From positions 1,550,001-1,614,000 of the forward strand of contig NZ_CP113063.1 of assembly GCF_026625785.1 (NCBI RefSeq): a stretch of DNA of 64,000 nucleotides, in the 5' to 3' direction. Positions 17,190 through 25,570 of this stretch are shown here, piece after piece. Below the pieces are notes generated by a model. The model made no database searches, was not told where the DNA came from, and saw only the letters and a program-made list of their open reading frames with translations. Both the position numbers and the translations under genes were made by a program. Positions within the stretch are counted from its first letter, which is position 1. Every line of letters begins with the position of its first letter. The DNA comes from Gordonia sp. SL306 (GTDB taxonomy: Bacteria; Actinomycetota; Actinomycetes; Mycobacteriales; Mycobacteriaceae).

Positions 17190-19000
17190 AACACTGCCTC
17201 CGCAATCGGTCCCAGCGCCATCGCGGGGAAGAAGGTGAGTCCGGCGACGAGCAGGATCGTGCCGAGGAGCAGCACGCCGAACAGCGGGCCATGGGTCGGA
17301 AGTGTCGACGCGCCGGGATCGGCGGTTGTGGTCGATGCCTCGGTCCGGGCGAGAGTCATAGTTGCGACACCGTGGTCACTCACCGGCGTGCCGGGCTCGA
17401 CCGACTCACCGGTCACGACGACGCGATCACCGACGGCGACGTCCCGCGATCGTGGACGCTGCATGGCGAGCCGTCCCGACAGCGCGAGCACGAAGATGAT
17501 CGGCAGAAAGCGGCCCAACAGCATCGCGAGACCCAGGGACGTCTGGAACCAATCACTGGTCACCGTCAATCCGCCGAAGGCACTGCCGTTGTTGTTCGCG
17601 GCCGAGGCGTACGCGTACAGCACCTCGCCGAACCCGTGGATCGACCCCGGTGTGCCCGGATCGCCGCTGTTGCCCTGGAATCCCGTGGTGGATCCGAGGA
17701 TCACGGAGACCGCGGTCCCGGAGAGAACCAGCGCAGGCATCACCAGGACGTACAGCGCCGCCAGGGTGATCTCGTGTTGTCCGACCTTCTTGCCCATGAA
17801 CTCCGGGGACCGCCCGACGAGCAGCCCGCCGACGAACACCGTGATCACCGCCAACACCAGGATGCTGTACAGACCGGCTCCCACACCACCGGGCGCGACC
17901 TCGCCGAGCAGCATGTTCCAGATCAACGCGCCGCCGCCGGCCGCGGAGAAACTGTCGTGTGCGGAGTTCACCGCGCCGGTCGAGGTTCCCGTGGTCGAGA
18001 CGGCCCACAGGGCTGATGCCGGGATTCCGAACCGCTGCTCCTTGCCTTCCATCATCGCGCCCGCCGCGTTCGATGCGACTCCGTCGGTACGCGATTCGAA
18101 CATCCACACGACGGTGAGCATCGCCGCCCAGATCGCCGCCATCACGCCCAGCAGGGTGTGCCCTTGACGCCGGTCGCCGACCAGCGTGCCGTAGGTCCGG
18201 GTGAGACACACCGGGATCACCAGCAGCGCGAGGATCTCCACGACGTTGGACAGCGGTGTCGGGTTGGAGAACGGATGTGCCGAGTTGACCGACAGGGTTC
18301 CACCACCGTTGGTCCCGAGTTCCTTGATCGCCTCCTGCGACGCGAACGGCCCGAGCATGCTGTGCGCCTGCTGCCCGTCGAGCGTGGTGAAGTCGAAGCC
18401 GGTCCGCAACGATTGGACCGCACCCTGAGTGAGCAGGATGATTGCGACGATGATGCTCAGCGGCAACAGGATTCGGACTGTTCCGCGCACCAGGTCGACC
18501 CAGAAGTTGCCGATCTCGCCACTGCCTCGTCGGTTGACGATGCCACGGATGAACGCGATCGCCACGGCCATCCCGACCGCAGCCGACAGGAAGTTCTGCA
18601 CCGCCAGACCGAGCATCTGAGTGAGATTGCTCATCACCACCTCAGGCGAGTAGGACTGCCAGTTGGTGTTGGTGACGAACGAGATCGCCGTGTTGAAGGC
18701 CATCGATGGCGAGACGCCCGCCTTGCCGTCCGACCAGGGCAGCACCCCTTGAACCCGTTGGAGGGCATAGAGCAACACGAACGAGATCAGCGAGAAGGCC
18801 AGCACCGCGAGGGCGTATCCCACCCAGGTCTGTTGCCGGCGCGGGTCGATCCGACCGGTTCGGTAGAGGAGACGTTCTCCCCCCAGATGGCGATCCGAGT
18901 CGTACACGCGCGCCATGTAGTCCCCGAGGGGGACATACAGGGCGCCCAGCACGATGACCACCATCGCCAGCTGAAGCAGGCCGGCAGCTGTCACGGACAC
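17186..19000 (-). CDS. kdpA: KdpA, potassium-binding/translocating subunit
   Basis: A 604-residue membrane protein with about ten transmembrane helices and the four selectivity-filter-like loops of the KdpA/superfamily of K+ transporters. Recognisable stretches are [37 protein letters not shown] and [14 protein letters not shown]. It forms the potassium path of KdpFABC in the plasma membrane. The GTG at 19000 has GAGG 7 bases upstream and follows the kdpF stop by one base. Confidence 0.96.
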   Translation of the reverse strand: MSVTAAGLLQLAMVVIVLGALYVPLGDYMARVYDSDRHLGGERLLYRTGRIDPRRQQTWVGYALAVLAFSLISFVLLYALQRVQGVLPWSDGKAGVSPSMAFNTAISFVTNTNWQSYSPEVVMSNLTQMLGLAVQNFLSAAVGMAVAIAFIRGIVNRRGSGEIGNFWVDLVRGTVRILLPLSIIVAIILLTQGAVQSLRTGFDFTTLDGQQAHSMLGPFASQEAIKELGTNGGGTLSVNSAHPFSNPTPLSNVVEILALLVIPVCLTRTYGTLVGDRRQGHTLLGVMAAIWAAMLTVVWMFESRTDGVASNAAGAMMEGKEQRFGIPASALWAVSTTGTSTGAVNSAHDSFSAAGGGALIWNMLLGEVAPGGVGAGLYSILVLAVITVFVGGLLVGRSPEFMGKKVGQHEITLAALYVLVMPALVLSGTAVSVILGSTTGFQGNSGDPGTPGSIHGFGEVLYAYASAANNNGSAFGGLTVTSDWFQTSLGLAMLLGRFLPIIFVLALSGRLAMQRPRSRDVAVGDRVVVTGESVEPGTPVSDHGVATMTLARTEASTTTADPGASTLPTHGPLFGVLLLGTILLVAGLTFFPAMALGPIAEAVL

Positions 19001-19001
19001 G

Positions 19002-19100
19002 TCAGAACCTCTCCGGGACGATGAGCGCCGCCAGCAGGTAGACGACGACCGCGGCGGCCAGAACGACGAGGAGTACGTTGATCACTCCATCGGCGGTCAT
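19002..19100 (-). CDS. kdpF: KdpF, small stabilising subunit
   Basis: A 32-residue peptide starting MTADGVINVLL and ending IVPERF. It is one membrane helix, and the C-terminal PERF/PEKF motif is characteristic of KdpF. It lies one base before kdpA, and its ATG overlaps the stop of the preceding 32-residue gene. KdpF stabilises the KdpABC complex. Confidence 0.9.
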   Translation of the reverse strand: MTADGVINVLLVVLAAAVVVYLLAALIVPERF

Positions 19101-19195
19101 CGGCTCGTCCTCGCGTCGATACCGCGCACGGTCAGCAGGCACACCACGAATCCTGCGATCGCCGCGAGCAGATACAGCACGTCAGCCACTTCCAC
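19097..19195 (-). CDS. Small single-helix membrane protein at the head of the kdp operon
   Basis: A 32-residue ORF with a GTG start at 19195 (AGGAG a few bases upstream), reading VEVADVLYLLAAIAGF and ending with a basic tail (VRGIDARTSR). It has one hydrophobic segment and overlaps kdpF by four bases (ATGA). Similar short ORFs precede kdpF in other actinobacteria as far as I recall; no function is known to me. A GTG six bases downstream is an alternative start. Confidence 0.65.
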   Translation of the reverse strand: MEVADVLYLLAAIAGFVVCLLTVRGIDARTSR

Positions 19196-19363
19196 TCCAC
19201 TCCTGTGTCGATGCCGCGCAGCACTTTCTGCGCAGTCGCGCTTCACAGGATCACTCTCGATCGCAGCCGGCGACAGAACCCTTAACGGAATCCATACGCC
19301 CGGAACCCACTTATTGACGGCGCATAAGCGCACCCCCTTACGCACCCCCCAAACGCACCCCCT
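19196..19363 (-). promoter_or_regulatory. kdp promoter region
   Basis: This gene-free stretch upstream of the kdp operon should hold the KdpE-dependent promoter. I cannot assign a KdpE box by eye. It has a less GC-rich segment around 19285-19325 (TTATTGACGGCGCATAAG on the plus strand), which is the best place for the start region. Confidence 0.4.
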
Positions 19364-19440
19364 TACGCAGCCGCGACGGTTCCCGTCATCCGCGACGGCA
19401 TTCAGGGGGCGCGGATGACGGGAACCGTCGCGGCTGCGTA
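19364..19440. terminator. Perfect 31-bp inverted repeat (element B)
   Basis: Left arm 19364-19394 starts TACGCAGCCGCGACGG; right arm 19410-19440 is its exact complement; the loop is 15 bases. The flanks add imperfect pairing between C-rich (19330-19363) and G-rich (19441-19475) tracts. It lies directly downstream of the minus-strand oxidoreductase gene ending at 19473, so termination before the kdp promoter is the likely role. The core CGGGAACCGT is shared with element A. Confidence 0.75.
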
Positions 19441-19472
19441 GGGGGGGCGCGTGAGGGGGTGGGGGGTGCGGG

Positions 19473-19874
19473 TCAGGGGGCGGGAGTTATGGAGAGTCCG
19501 ACCGTGCCGCTCTTGCCGCGGCGCAGGAGGCTCCCCTTGACCGTCAGCCACCCGAGAATCCCGTACTTGCCGATGATCAGGCCGCGGACCTTCTCGGTAC
19601 CGGCGTCGTCGAGGATCTCGGCGGTGCCGTTCACCGCCACGCCGGTGGTCTTGCGACCCCGTGCATCGCAGGCCTGTACGACGACCCGCGGATCGCGGCG
19701 GATGCGTTTGACCTTCCACGAATCCGCGGCGGTCCACATCGTCAGTTGCCCGCCGTCGATCGCCGCCCACAGCGGCGTGGCCACCGGCGTGCCGTCCTTG
19801 CGGAAGGTGGTCAGCTGCACGTACTTGGCCTGCGCCGCCTCGCCGAACGGCGTCTGCGAACTCTGATCGGTCAC
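19473..19874 (-). CDS. PPOX-class split-barrel oxidoreductase (F420- or FMN-binding)
   Basis: A 133-residue split beta-barrel protein of the F420-dependent 'PPOX class' common in actinobacteria: KYVQLTTFRKDGTPVATPLWAA, then SWKVKRIRRDPRVVVQACDARGR. Members bind F420 or a flavin and reduce small molecules; the substrate is unknown. The GTG start at 19874 is six bases downstream of the racemase-like gene stop, so the two are co-transcribed. That ties this gene to the GntR-type operator at 20659. Confidence 0.8.
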   Translation of the reverse strand: MTDQSSQTPFGEAAQAKYVQLTTFRKDGTPVATPLWAAIDGGQLTMWTAADSWKVKRIRRDPRVVVQACDARGRKTTGVAVNGTAEILDDAGTEKVRGLIIGKYGILGWLTVKGSLLRRGKSGTVGLSITPAP

Positions 19875-19879
19875 ATGGG

Positions 19880-20635
19880 TCAGGCTACCCGGGCGAACAA
19901 CGATTGCCCGTCGTTGACCGACAGCGACTCCGCCGCGACACCCGCTTCGGACAATGTCGCCCACGCCGTGACCTGGTTCGCCGACAACACCGGCTTGCCC
20001 AGTTCGGCCTCCATCACTCCCAGGATGTCGTAGGTCCAGAGGTTGGTGCAGGACACGAACACCGCGTCGGCGTCGGGGTGGTCGGCGGCGCGGATCAGAT
20101 CACAGGTCACCGCGTACGGAATGGTCCAGATCTCGTGATCGCGCCCGAGCCCCGATTGCGCGACGACGCTGCGCCCGGACTCGGACAGGAAGTCGCAGAG
20201 CAGTCCGGTGAGTGCCGAGGTGTAGGGCGTGGCCACCGCGATCCCGCCGATTCCCATCATGTCCAGAGCGCGGACCAGGGCCTCTGAGGTGGTCACCGCG
20301 GCAGGCGCACCGGCCGCCAGCATGCAGTGGGAGAGTTCCTGCGCACCGGCCATGCCATAGACAAAGCTCCCCGAGGCACATGCGTACCCGAACGCTCGCG
20401 GCTCCACCGCCAGCACGCTGCGTACCGCTGCGGCGATCTCGGAGTGATTGTTCAGGTCGCGGCAGAGGTCGACGTCGACAGGAGCGTCGAGAAAACCGGT
20501 CCTGGTGAAGTACAGCGACACCGAGTCGGGCATCCACCGCCACAGCTCGCGGTCGAGAGCCATGTCGAAGGGACACACCATCCCGATGCCCACCTGCTGT
20601 TGCGGTGGGTTACCTGGGAATTCGACCGGTTTCAT
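19880..20635 (-). CDS. Asp/Glu racemase-superfamily protein (maleate isomerase/EutA-like), both cysteines present
   Basis: A 251-residue paralogue of the gene at 10220 with both catalytic cysteines: Cys86 (GYACASGSFVYG) and Cys196 (VSCTNLWTYD). The shared downstream block KPVLSANQVTAWATL matches KPILTANQVTIWQAL in the other copy. Family reactions include maleate isomerisation and racemisation or decarboxylation at an acidic carbon. The ATG at 20635 has only a weak ribosome site. The GntR-type palindrome lies 23 bp upstream. Confidence 0.8.
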   Translation of the reverse strand: MKPVEFPGNPPQQQVGIGMVCPFDMALDRELWRWMPDSVSLYFTRTGFLDAPVDVDLCRDLNNHSEIAAAVRSVLAVEPRAFGYACASGSFVYGMAGAQELSHCMLAAGAPAAVTTSEALVRALDMMGIGGIAVATPYTSALTGLLCDFLSESGRSVVAQSGLGRDHEIWTIPYAVTCDLIRAADHPDADAVFVSCTNLWTYDILGVMEAELGKPVLSANQVTAWATLSEAGVAAESLSVNDGQSLFARVA

Positions 20636-20645
20636 GCTCGAATAA

Positions 20646-20672
20646 TGACATATTGTCAGATTGTCAACAATC
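20646..20672. promoter_or_regulatory. Second GntR-type operator, with an overlapping half-site palindrome
   Basis: GATTGTCAACAATC at 20659-20672 is a perfect palindrome with the same arms as the site at 10186. Directly next to it, TGACATATTGTCA (20646-20658) is a second perfect palindrome. Together they place repeated TTGTCA elements just upstream of the racemase-like start at 20635, fitting repression by the GntR protein of the amidase operon. Confidence 0.7.
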
Positions 20673-20863
20673 CAGTTTCGATGACATTTGTGTTACCGAC
20701 ATCGGTGCAGTTCATTCAGGGTTCGCAGAACTCGGACAGCGCCGAACCCGCCGTCGTTACTTCGCCGTTATCGACGTTGCGATCCGGTCGCGGATCCGGT
20801 CAGCGCCTCGGCGCCCCGCGCCTGCGCTTCCTACTGTCGGATGTGACCGAGGGAGGACTTTCG

Positions 20864-21469
20864 ATGACCGTCCTCGACGAGTGGACCCCGGCGGAAGAAG
20901 CGGCCCCCGCCGACGATGACGTGCTCGACGAGCTGCCAGACCTGTTGTCCCGCATCGCGAATTCTGAACACGACGCTTTCGCCCGGTTCTACGACCTCAC
21001 CACGGATCGGGTGTACGGCCTGGTGCTGCGCGTCCTGCGCGATCCGGGATACAGCGAGGAGACCACCCAGGAGGTCTTCCTCCATGTGTGGCGGCACGCA
21101 ACGGATTTCGACGGTGCTCGTGGATCGGCGCTGTCATGGCTGCTCACACTGGCACACCGACGAGCGGTCGACCGCGTCCGGTCGGAAACCGCACTGGCGC
21201 GGCGCACCATGACGTACGGGGTCGCGGCCACGCCCATCCACTACGACGAGGTGAGCGCGGCCGCCGAACTCCGCGACACGCAGCGGCTGGTCACCCGGAC
21301 ACTCGGCGAGTTGTCACCGCTCCAACGGGAATCGCTGGTCCTCGCCTACTATCAGGGCTTGTCCTACCGCGAGGTCTCCGAGCGACTTTCGGTCGGATTG
21401 CCCACGGTGAAGGCGCGCATCCGGGACGGCATGGCCCGCCTGCGTGCGATGCTGCCGGACGTCGCCTGA
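20864..21469 (+). CDS. sigK: ECF sigma factor SigK-like
   Basis: A 201-residue ECF sigma factor: sigma-2 region (DAFARFYDLTTDRVYGLVLRV, then EETTQEVFLHVWRHA) and sigma-4 region (LGELSPLQRESLVLAYYQ, then SYREVSERLSVGLPTVKARIRDG). It resembles mycobacterial SigK. The start at 20864 follows GGGAGGAC with an 8-base gap; a longer open frame upstream crosses the racemase promoter and is rejected. SigK is usually followed by its membrane anti-sigma factor RskA. Here the next gene is on the other strand five bases away, so no adjacent partner exists. Confidence 0.85.
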   Translation: MTVLDEWTPAEEAAPADDDVLDELPDLLSRIANSEHDAFARFYDLTTDRVYGLVLRVLRDPGYSEETTQEVFLHVWRHATDFDGARGSALSWLLTLAHRRAVDRVRSETALARRTMTYGVAATPIHYDEVSAAAELRDTQRLVTRTLGELSPLQRESLVLAYYQGLSYREVSERLSVGLPTVKARIRDGMARLRAMLPDVA

Positions 21470-21473
21470 TCGT

Positions 21474-21863
21474 TCACGGCACCCCGAACGCGATGACGCG
21501 GACGGGATGTACCCGGATCAGCGCGTCATCCATCCCCGACCGGTTCCCCGTGCCGCCGATCACCTGCTCGCCGCGCCCCCGGATCTCCACCATGCGCACG
21601 CGCCACGGATCGAACGACGCGATGTCGTCGACGACGAAGGCCACCCGGTCGTTTCGGGCGAGGTTACGGAACTTCCGGCTCTGCCTCAGGTTCCAGCCAC
21701 CGATGTCGATGGTGCCCAATTCGCGATTGATCCGGAAGCCGACCGGACTGTTCTGTGGCGCACCATCTTTGTCGACGGTGGCCAGCCGACCGAGCCGCTG
21801 CGACGCGAGATACTCGAGGATGTCGGGGTTCATCAACTCGGACTCGTTCATCGTCGGCCTCAT
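21474..21863 (-). CDS. PPOX-class F420/FMN-dependent oxidoreductase
   Basis: A 129-residue split-barrel protein: ILEYLASQRLGRLATVDKDGAPQNSPVGFR, FRNLARNDRVAFVVDD and VRMVEIRGRGEQV are the usual nucleotide-cofactor strands. The start at 21863 overlaps the stop of the upstream SnoaL-like gene (ATGA). Its end lies five bases from the sigK stop, so the two are convergent. Substrate unknown. Confidence 0.82.
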   Translation of the reverse strand: MRPTMNESELMNPDILEYLASQRLGRLATVDKDGAPQNSPVGFRINRELGTIDIGGWNLRQSRKFRNLARNDRVAFVVDDIASFDPWRVRMVEIRGRGEQVIGGTGNRSGMDDALIRVHPVRVIAFGVP

Positions 21864-22300
21864 CGCGTCGGCAGCGTATCCACGATCGGCGTGTTCTGGG
21901 CGCCGGCCACCCACCATCGCCCCGCTCGCTCGATCAGCACGTACATCGCCATCTCGGAGAAACCGCCGTCGATCGCGTGCCGTCCGACCTGTGCGACGAC
22001 GACTCCCGGCGCCGGCGCGATCGCCTGTGCCACCTCGAACCTCGACTCGGGCGCCACCTTCGCGGGCATCATCTGCCGGTGGATGGCGTTCAGTGGGGCA
22101 AAGCCCTGGAGAACTCGGCCTTTCGGAGTTCCCCAGAGGATGTCGTCGGCGAACATGTCGTCGTAGGTGTCCGCGGACGCCCCGTCGAGACCACCGTGCA
22201 GATGGTCGAGCAGTTCGCCGACCACCGTCCCGACATCGACGGTCTCGTCATGGAGCCCGGGGCGACTCTCCCGCCCGGATTCGATCACTGAATTGGTCAT
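21860..22300 (-). CDS. SnoaL/SgcJ-EcaC-like protein (DUF4440 type)
   Basis: A 146-residue cone-fold protein: DDMFADDILWGTPKGRVLQGFAPLNAIH in the N-terminal half and MYVLIERAGRWWVAGAQNTP at the C-terminus, as in the SgcJ/EcaC family. These act as small isomerases or hydrolases or bind ligands; no catalytic assignment is possible. It is coupled by a 4-bp overlap to the downstream split-barrel oxidoreductase, so the two may work on one substrate. Confidence 0.75.
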   Translation of the reverse strand: MTNSVIESGRESRPGLHDETVDVGTVVGELLDHLHGGLDGASADTYDDMFADDILWGTPKGRVLQGFAPLNAIHRQMMPAKVAPESRFEVAQAIAPAPGVVVAQVGRHAIDGGFSEMAMYVLIERAGRWWVAGAQNTPIVDTLPTR

Positions 22301-22348
22301 GGTCGTGACGCTAGGACCTCAAGTTCAGTTGAAGTCAAGCAGTGCAAG

Positions 22349-22963
22349 TCAGGCGTTGCCCGTGCGCGCCGGGCGACGGACCGACGACCGGGCCTTCGCC
22401 ACTCGGGGACGGATGACGCAATCCTGCGCGTGGTCGTTGACGATCCCACTCGCCTGCATCAGCGCGAACATGGTGGTCGGGCCGACGAACTTCCAGCCGC
22501 GCTTCTTGAGGTCCTTCGACAGCGCGACGGATTCTGCCGAGGTGGTCTGGGACTGCGGTTCGGGTTCGGCTTCCGGTTCGTATCGCCAGAAGAACGCCGA
22601 CAACGACCCCTCGCTCTCGATGAGTTCCTCCGCACGTCGTGCGTTGTTGATGACCGCCTCGATCTTGCCGCGGTGACGGACGATCCCCGCATCGGTGAGC
22701 ATCCGTTCGACGTCGGAGTCGGTGAACCTCGCGACCTTCTCGATGCCGAACCCGGCGAAGGCCGCACGGAAGTTCTCGCGCTTGGTCAGGATGGTGCGCC
22801 AGCTCAGGCCGGACTGGAAACCCTCGAGCGCCACCCGTTCGAAGAACGCGTCGTCGCCGTCGAGCGGAAATCCCCATTCGCCGTCGTGGTAGGTCGTCTC
22901 CGGTTCGACGCCTGCCCACCCGCACCGCGTCAGGCCGTCGTCGCCGGTGGTCACAAAGGCCAT
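22349..22963 (-). CDS. tag: DNA-3-methyladenine glycosylase I
   Basis: A 204-residue TagI-type base-excision enzyme: N-terminal Cys-Gly-Trp (TRCGWAG), YHDGEWGFPLDGDDAFFERVALEGFQSGLSW, and the C-terminal zinc-binding His/Cys (NDHAQDC). It removes 3-methyladenine from alkylated DNA. The ATG at 22963 has GAGGAGG upstream; longer open frames on this strand lack a supported start. The C-terminus ends in a basic tail. It appears to be a single gene. Confidence 0.93.
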   Translation of the reverse strand: MAFVTTGDDGLTRCGWAGVEPETTYHDGEWGFPLDGDDAFFERVALEGFQSGLSWRTILTKRENFRAAFAGFGIEKVARFTDSDVERMLTDAGIVRHRGKIEAVINNARRAEELIESEGSLSAFFWRYEPEAEPEPQSQTTSAESVALSKDLKKRGWKFVGPTTMFALMQASGIVNDHAQDCVIRPRVAKARSSVRRPARTGNA

Positions 22964-23050
22964 GGGCCCTCCTCGGTTCGATCGCCAATCGCACCCTACC
23001 GCCGGCCTCCGACAGTCGTGCCGACCGCGTATCCAGGCCAACGGAGCGCC

Positions 23051-23099
23051 CACCGCCGGCCGAGTAGCGGCGAACGGAGTGAGCCGCGTATCGAGGCCC
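23051..23099. repeat. REP-like dispersed element, copy 1
   Basis: A segment reading CACCGCCGGCCGAGTAGCGG, then an ACGGAGTGAGC core, then CGCGTATCGAGGCC. It aligns with the element at 42811-42890. It sits in the intergenic region between tag and the dihydroxyacetone kinase gene, ending 16 bp before the GTG start. Confidence 0.65.
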
Positions 23100-23114
23100 A
23101 CCTACCCTGGACAC

Positions 23115-24749
23115 GTGACCCCGCATGAGTACGTCCTCAACAGCCCGGACACGTTCATCACCGACGCGTTACGCGGTTTCGTCGCCGCCCACCCGTCGAT
23201 CGCGTGGCAGCCGGATCCCGGCTTCCTCCACCGCCGCGACGTGCCGGAGGAGCCCCACGTCGGGGTGATCTCCGGGGGCGGATCGGGTCACGAGCCGATG
23301 CACTCGGGGATGATCGGAGCGGGCATGATCGACGCGGCGTGCCCCGGCCTGGTGTTCACCTCACCCAATGCCCTGCAGATCGTCGGCGCAACCCGGTGGG
23401 CCGACCGTGGCAAGGGCGTTCTCCATGTGGTGAAGAACTACACCGGCGACGTGATGAACTTCCGGATCGCTCGGCACATGCTGCGCGACGAGGTCGAGAC
23501 CGACCACGTGATCGTCGCCGACGACGTTGCCAGCGAATCAGAAACGGGTCCGGGCAGGCGCGGTACCGGCGCCACCATCATCGTCGAAAAGGTCTGTGGC
23601 GCAGCGGCTGCACGCGGAATCGACCTCGCGCACATCGCCGAACTGGGCAGGCGGACCGCCGACAACGCACGCAGCATCGCAGTCGCTTATCGCGCCTGCA
23701 CGGTGCCCGGCGCGGACGCGCTCACCTTCGAACTCGAGCCCGGCGAGATGGAGTTCGGCGTCGGGATCCACGGTGAAGCCGGCGAGGCACGCACCACCCG
23801 GGTGGGCGCTCGCGAGTTGGTTTCCCGCATGCTGGAACGGATTTCGGAATCCTTGGGACTGCAGAAAGGTGAGCAGGTCATCTGCCTGGTCAACGGACTC
23901 GGCTCGGCCCATCCGCTGGAACTGTCGCTGGTGTTCGGGGAGGTCGCTGCCGAGCTGGATGCCCGCGGGATCGCCGTCGAGCGATCGATGGTCGGAACGT
24001 ATGTCACCGCCCTGGACATGACCGGCTTCTCTATCACGCTGGTCCGGCCCGACGACGAGGTCATGTCGCTCTTCGACGACGAGACCGACGCTCCTGCATG
24101 GCCATCGACCATTGCGCATGGTCGTCCCACGATCTCCGACATCACGTTCGCCGAACCAGACGACTCCGCCGCCGACGGCGCGGAATCCGCGTGGCTCTCC
24201 GATTTCGTCGGGCAGGTGCTGGACTCGATCGACGATCTGACAATCCTCGATCAGCAGGCAGGTGACGGCGACTTCGGCACCAACATGAAGGCGGCGCTCG
24301 GCCACTTCGATCTGCCGTTACGGGGGACCGATGCCGAGATCCTCACCGCCATCAGCACGTCGTACCTCGTGCGCGCGGGCGGCACGTCCGGCGCCGTGTT
24401 CGGCGTGTTGTTCCGTGAACTGGCACAGGCTTTCGGAACAGCAGACGACACCGAGAGCGCCCTACGCGAGGGGACGGCAACGGCCCTCGCCGAGATCAAG
24501 GATCTCGGCGGCGCCGACGTCGGCGACAATACCGTGGTCGACGCTCTCAGCCCGGCCGCCCAGGCACTGTCGGACGGGGAGACGCTGCCCACCGTTGCCG
24601 ACAAGGCCGAGGAGGGCGCCGAATCCACCAGGGACACCACCGCTTCCAAGGGGCGAGCGAGTTACGTCGGTGAGAACGCGCGTGGCGTGGTCGATCCCGG
24701 TGCGCTGGTGATCTCGTGGCTCTACCGAGCCGCGGCCGAATCGGCCTGA
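23115..24749 (+). CDS. Dihydroxyacetone kinase, fused DhaK-DhaL, ATP-dependent
   Basis: A 544-residue fusion. DhaK (about 1-330) has the substrate loop GGGSGHEPMHSGMIG and the His that forms the hemiaminal with dihydroxyacetone (His219, GVGIHGEAGEA). DhaL (about 350-540) has the Mg-ATP Asp cluster DQQAGDGDFGTNM. Fused enzymes use ATP directly, unlike the PTS-dependent DhaKLM type, and no DhaM is seen nearby. It phosphorylates dihydroxyacetone or a related ketose for glycolysis. The GTG at 23115 lies just after the REP-like element; no strong ribosome site is visible and it may be leaderless. Confidence 0.9.
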   Translation: MTPHEYVLNSPDTFITDALRGFVAAHPSIAWQPDPGFLHRRDVPEEPHVGVISGGGSGHEPMHSGMIGAGMIDAACPGLVFTSPNALQIVGATRWADRGKGVLHVVKNYTGDVMNFRIARHMLRDEVETDHVIVADDVASESETGPGRRGTGATIIVEKVCGAAAARGIDLAHIAELGRRTADNARSIAVAYRACTVPGADALTFELEPGEMEFGVGIHGEAGEARTTRVGARELVSRMLERISESLGLQKGEQVICLVNGLGSAHPLELSLVFGEVAAELDARGIAVERSMVGTYVTALDMTGFSITLVRPDDEVMSLFDDETDAPAWPSTIAHGRPTISDITFAEPDDSAADGAESAWLSDFVGQVLDSIDDLTILDQQAGDGDFGTNMKAALGHFDLPLRGTDAEILTAISTSYLVRAGGTSGAVFGVLFRELAQAFGTADDTESALREGTATALAEIKDLGGADVGDNTVVDALSPAAQALSDGETLPTVADKAEEGAESTRDTTASKGRASYVGENARGVVDPGALVISWLYRAAAESA

Positions 24750-24779
24750 CATCGCCCACTCTCGCAGGCGACCGCGCGC

Positions 24780-25427
24780 TCAGACGCTCTTGACGACTTC
24801 GCGGAATGTCTCGTAGGTCGCCGCCAGGGTCTCCGCAGCGACAGCCGAATCGGCGAGACCGCCCACCTGGTCACATCGCCAGGCATCCATCGACAGGTGC
24901 ATCAGCGACATGTACACCGCGACGACCACCCGTACCCGGCTGTCATCGACGGGCAGTTCCATCCGCTCGGCAACCTTGTCGGTGATGTTCCGGAATTTCT
25001 TCTCGGCGAGTTCGGTGTTGCGCCCGCTCACCGACGGCGCGCTCTGGATGATCCGATTCATGGTCTCGAATCGGGTCAGATCGACAGAACCCGTCGGACA
25101 CTCGCCGCAGAAGATCTGAACCTGCGCGTTGACCAGTGCCTCGAAGGGGTTTCCGGTCCGGGGCTGCGCGTCGAGGGATGCGGCCATCGCGGCGATCATG
25201 TCCTCGGCCGGCGCCAGGATGACGTCCTCTTTGGTGGCGAAGTATCGGTTGAACGTACGCGGCGAGATGTCGGCAGCATCCGAGATCTGCTCGACGGTGG
25301 TCGACTCGAAACCCTGCGTATCGCACAGATCCAGAGCCGCGGCTATCAGCCGGTCGCGCGTCTGCAGCTTCTTGCGTTCGCGAAGACCGGCCTTGAACTG
25401 GCCTGTTCGGGATTCAGCAAGGGTCAC
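24780..25427 (-). CDS. TetR-family regulator
   Basis: About 215 residues: an HTH near residues 30-60 (DTQGFESTTVEQISDAADISPRTFNRYFATKEDV) and a helical ligand domain. The GTG at 25427 is the best start, since longer frames reach into the divergent exporter gene. It is divergent from an EmrB-type exporter with about 140 bp between, so it probably represses that exporter and itself in response to a drug or metabolite. I see no clear operator by eye. Confidence 0.83.
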   Translation of the reverse strand: MTLAESRTGQFKAGLRERKKLQTRDRLIAAALDLCDTQGFESTTVEQISDAADISPRTFNRYFATKEDVILAPAEDMIAAMAASLDAQPRTGNPFEALVNAQVQIFCGECPTGSVDLTRFETMNRIIQSAPSVSGRNTELAEKKFRNITDKVAERMELPVDDSRVRVVVAVYMSLMHLSMDAWRCDQVGGLADSAVAAETLAATYETFREVVKSV

Positions 25428-25570
25428 GACCAGATTGTAACTCTTCCGGACAGATATTTCTGCAGTGTGCGCCAATTGACTGATTAGGTATTTTGTCGCT
25501 TGACGACTTCTGTCTGACTCTGCCACTATTGCCGGGCACCGATATTTCACCCCTCCGGATCGAGGACCTC

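Noticed and set aside
19196..19363. A c-di-AMP or K+-responsive riboswitch ahead of kdp.
   Set aside because: I could not find a conserved riboswitch core or a convincing nested stem in this leader; control by KdpDE is enough to explain regulation.
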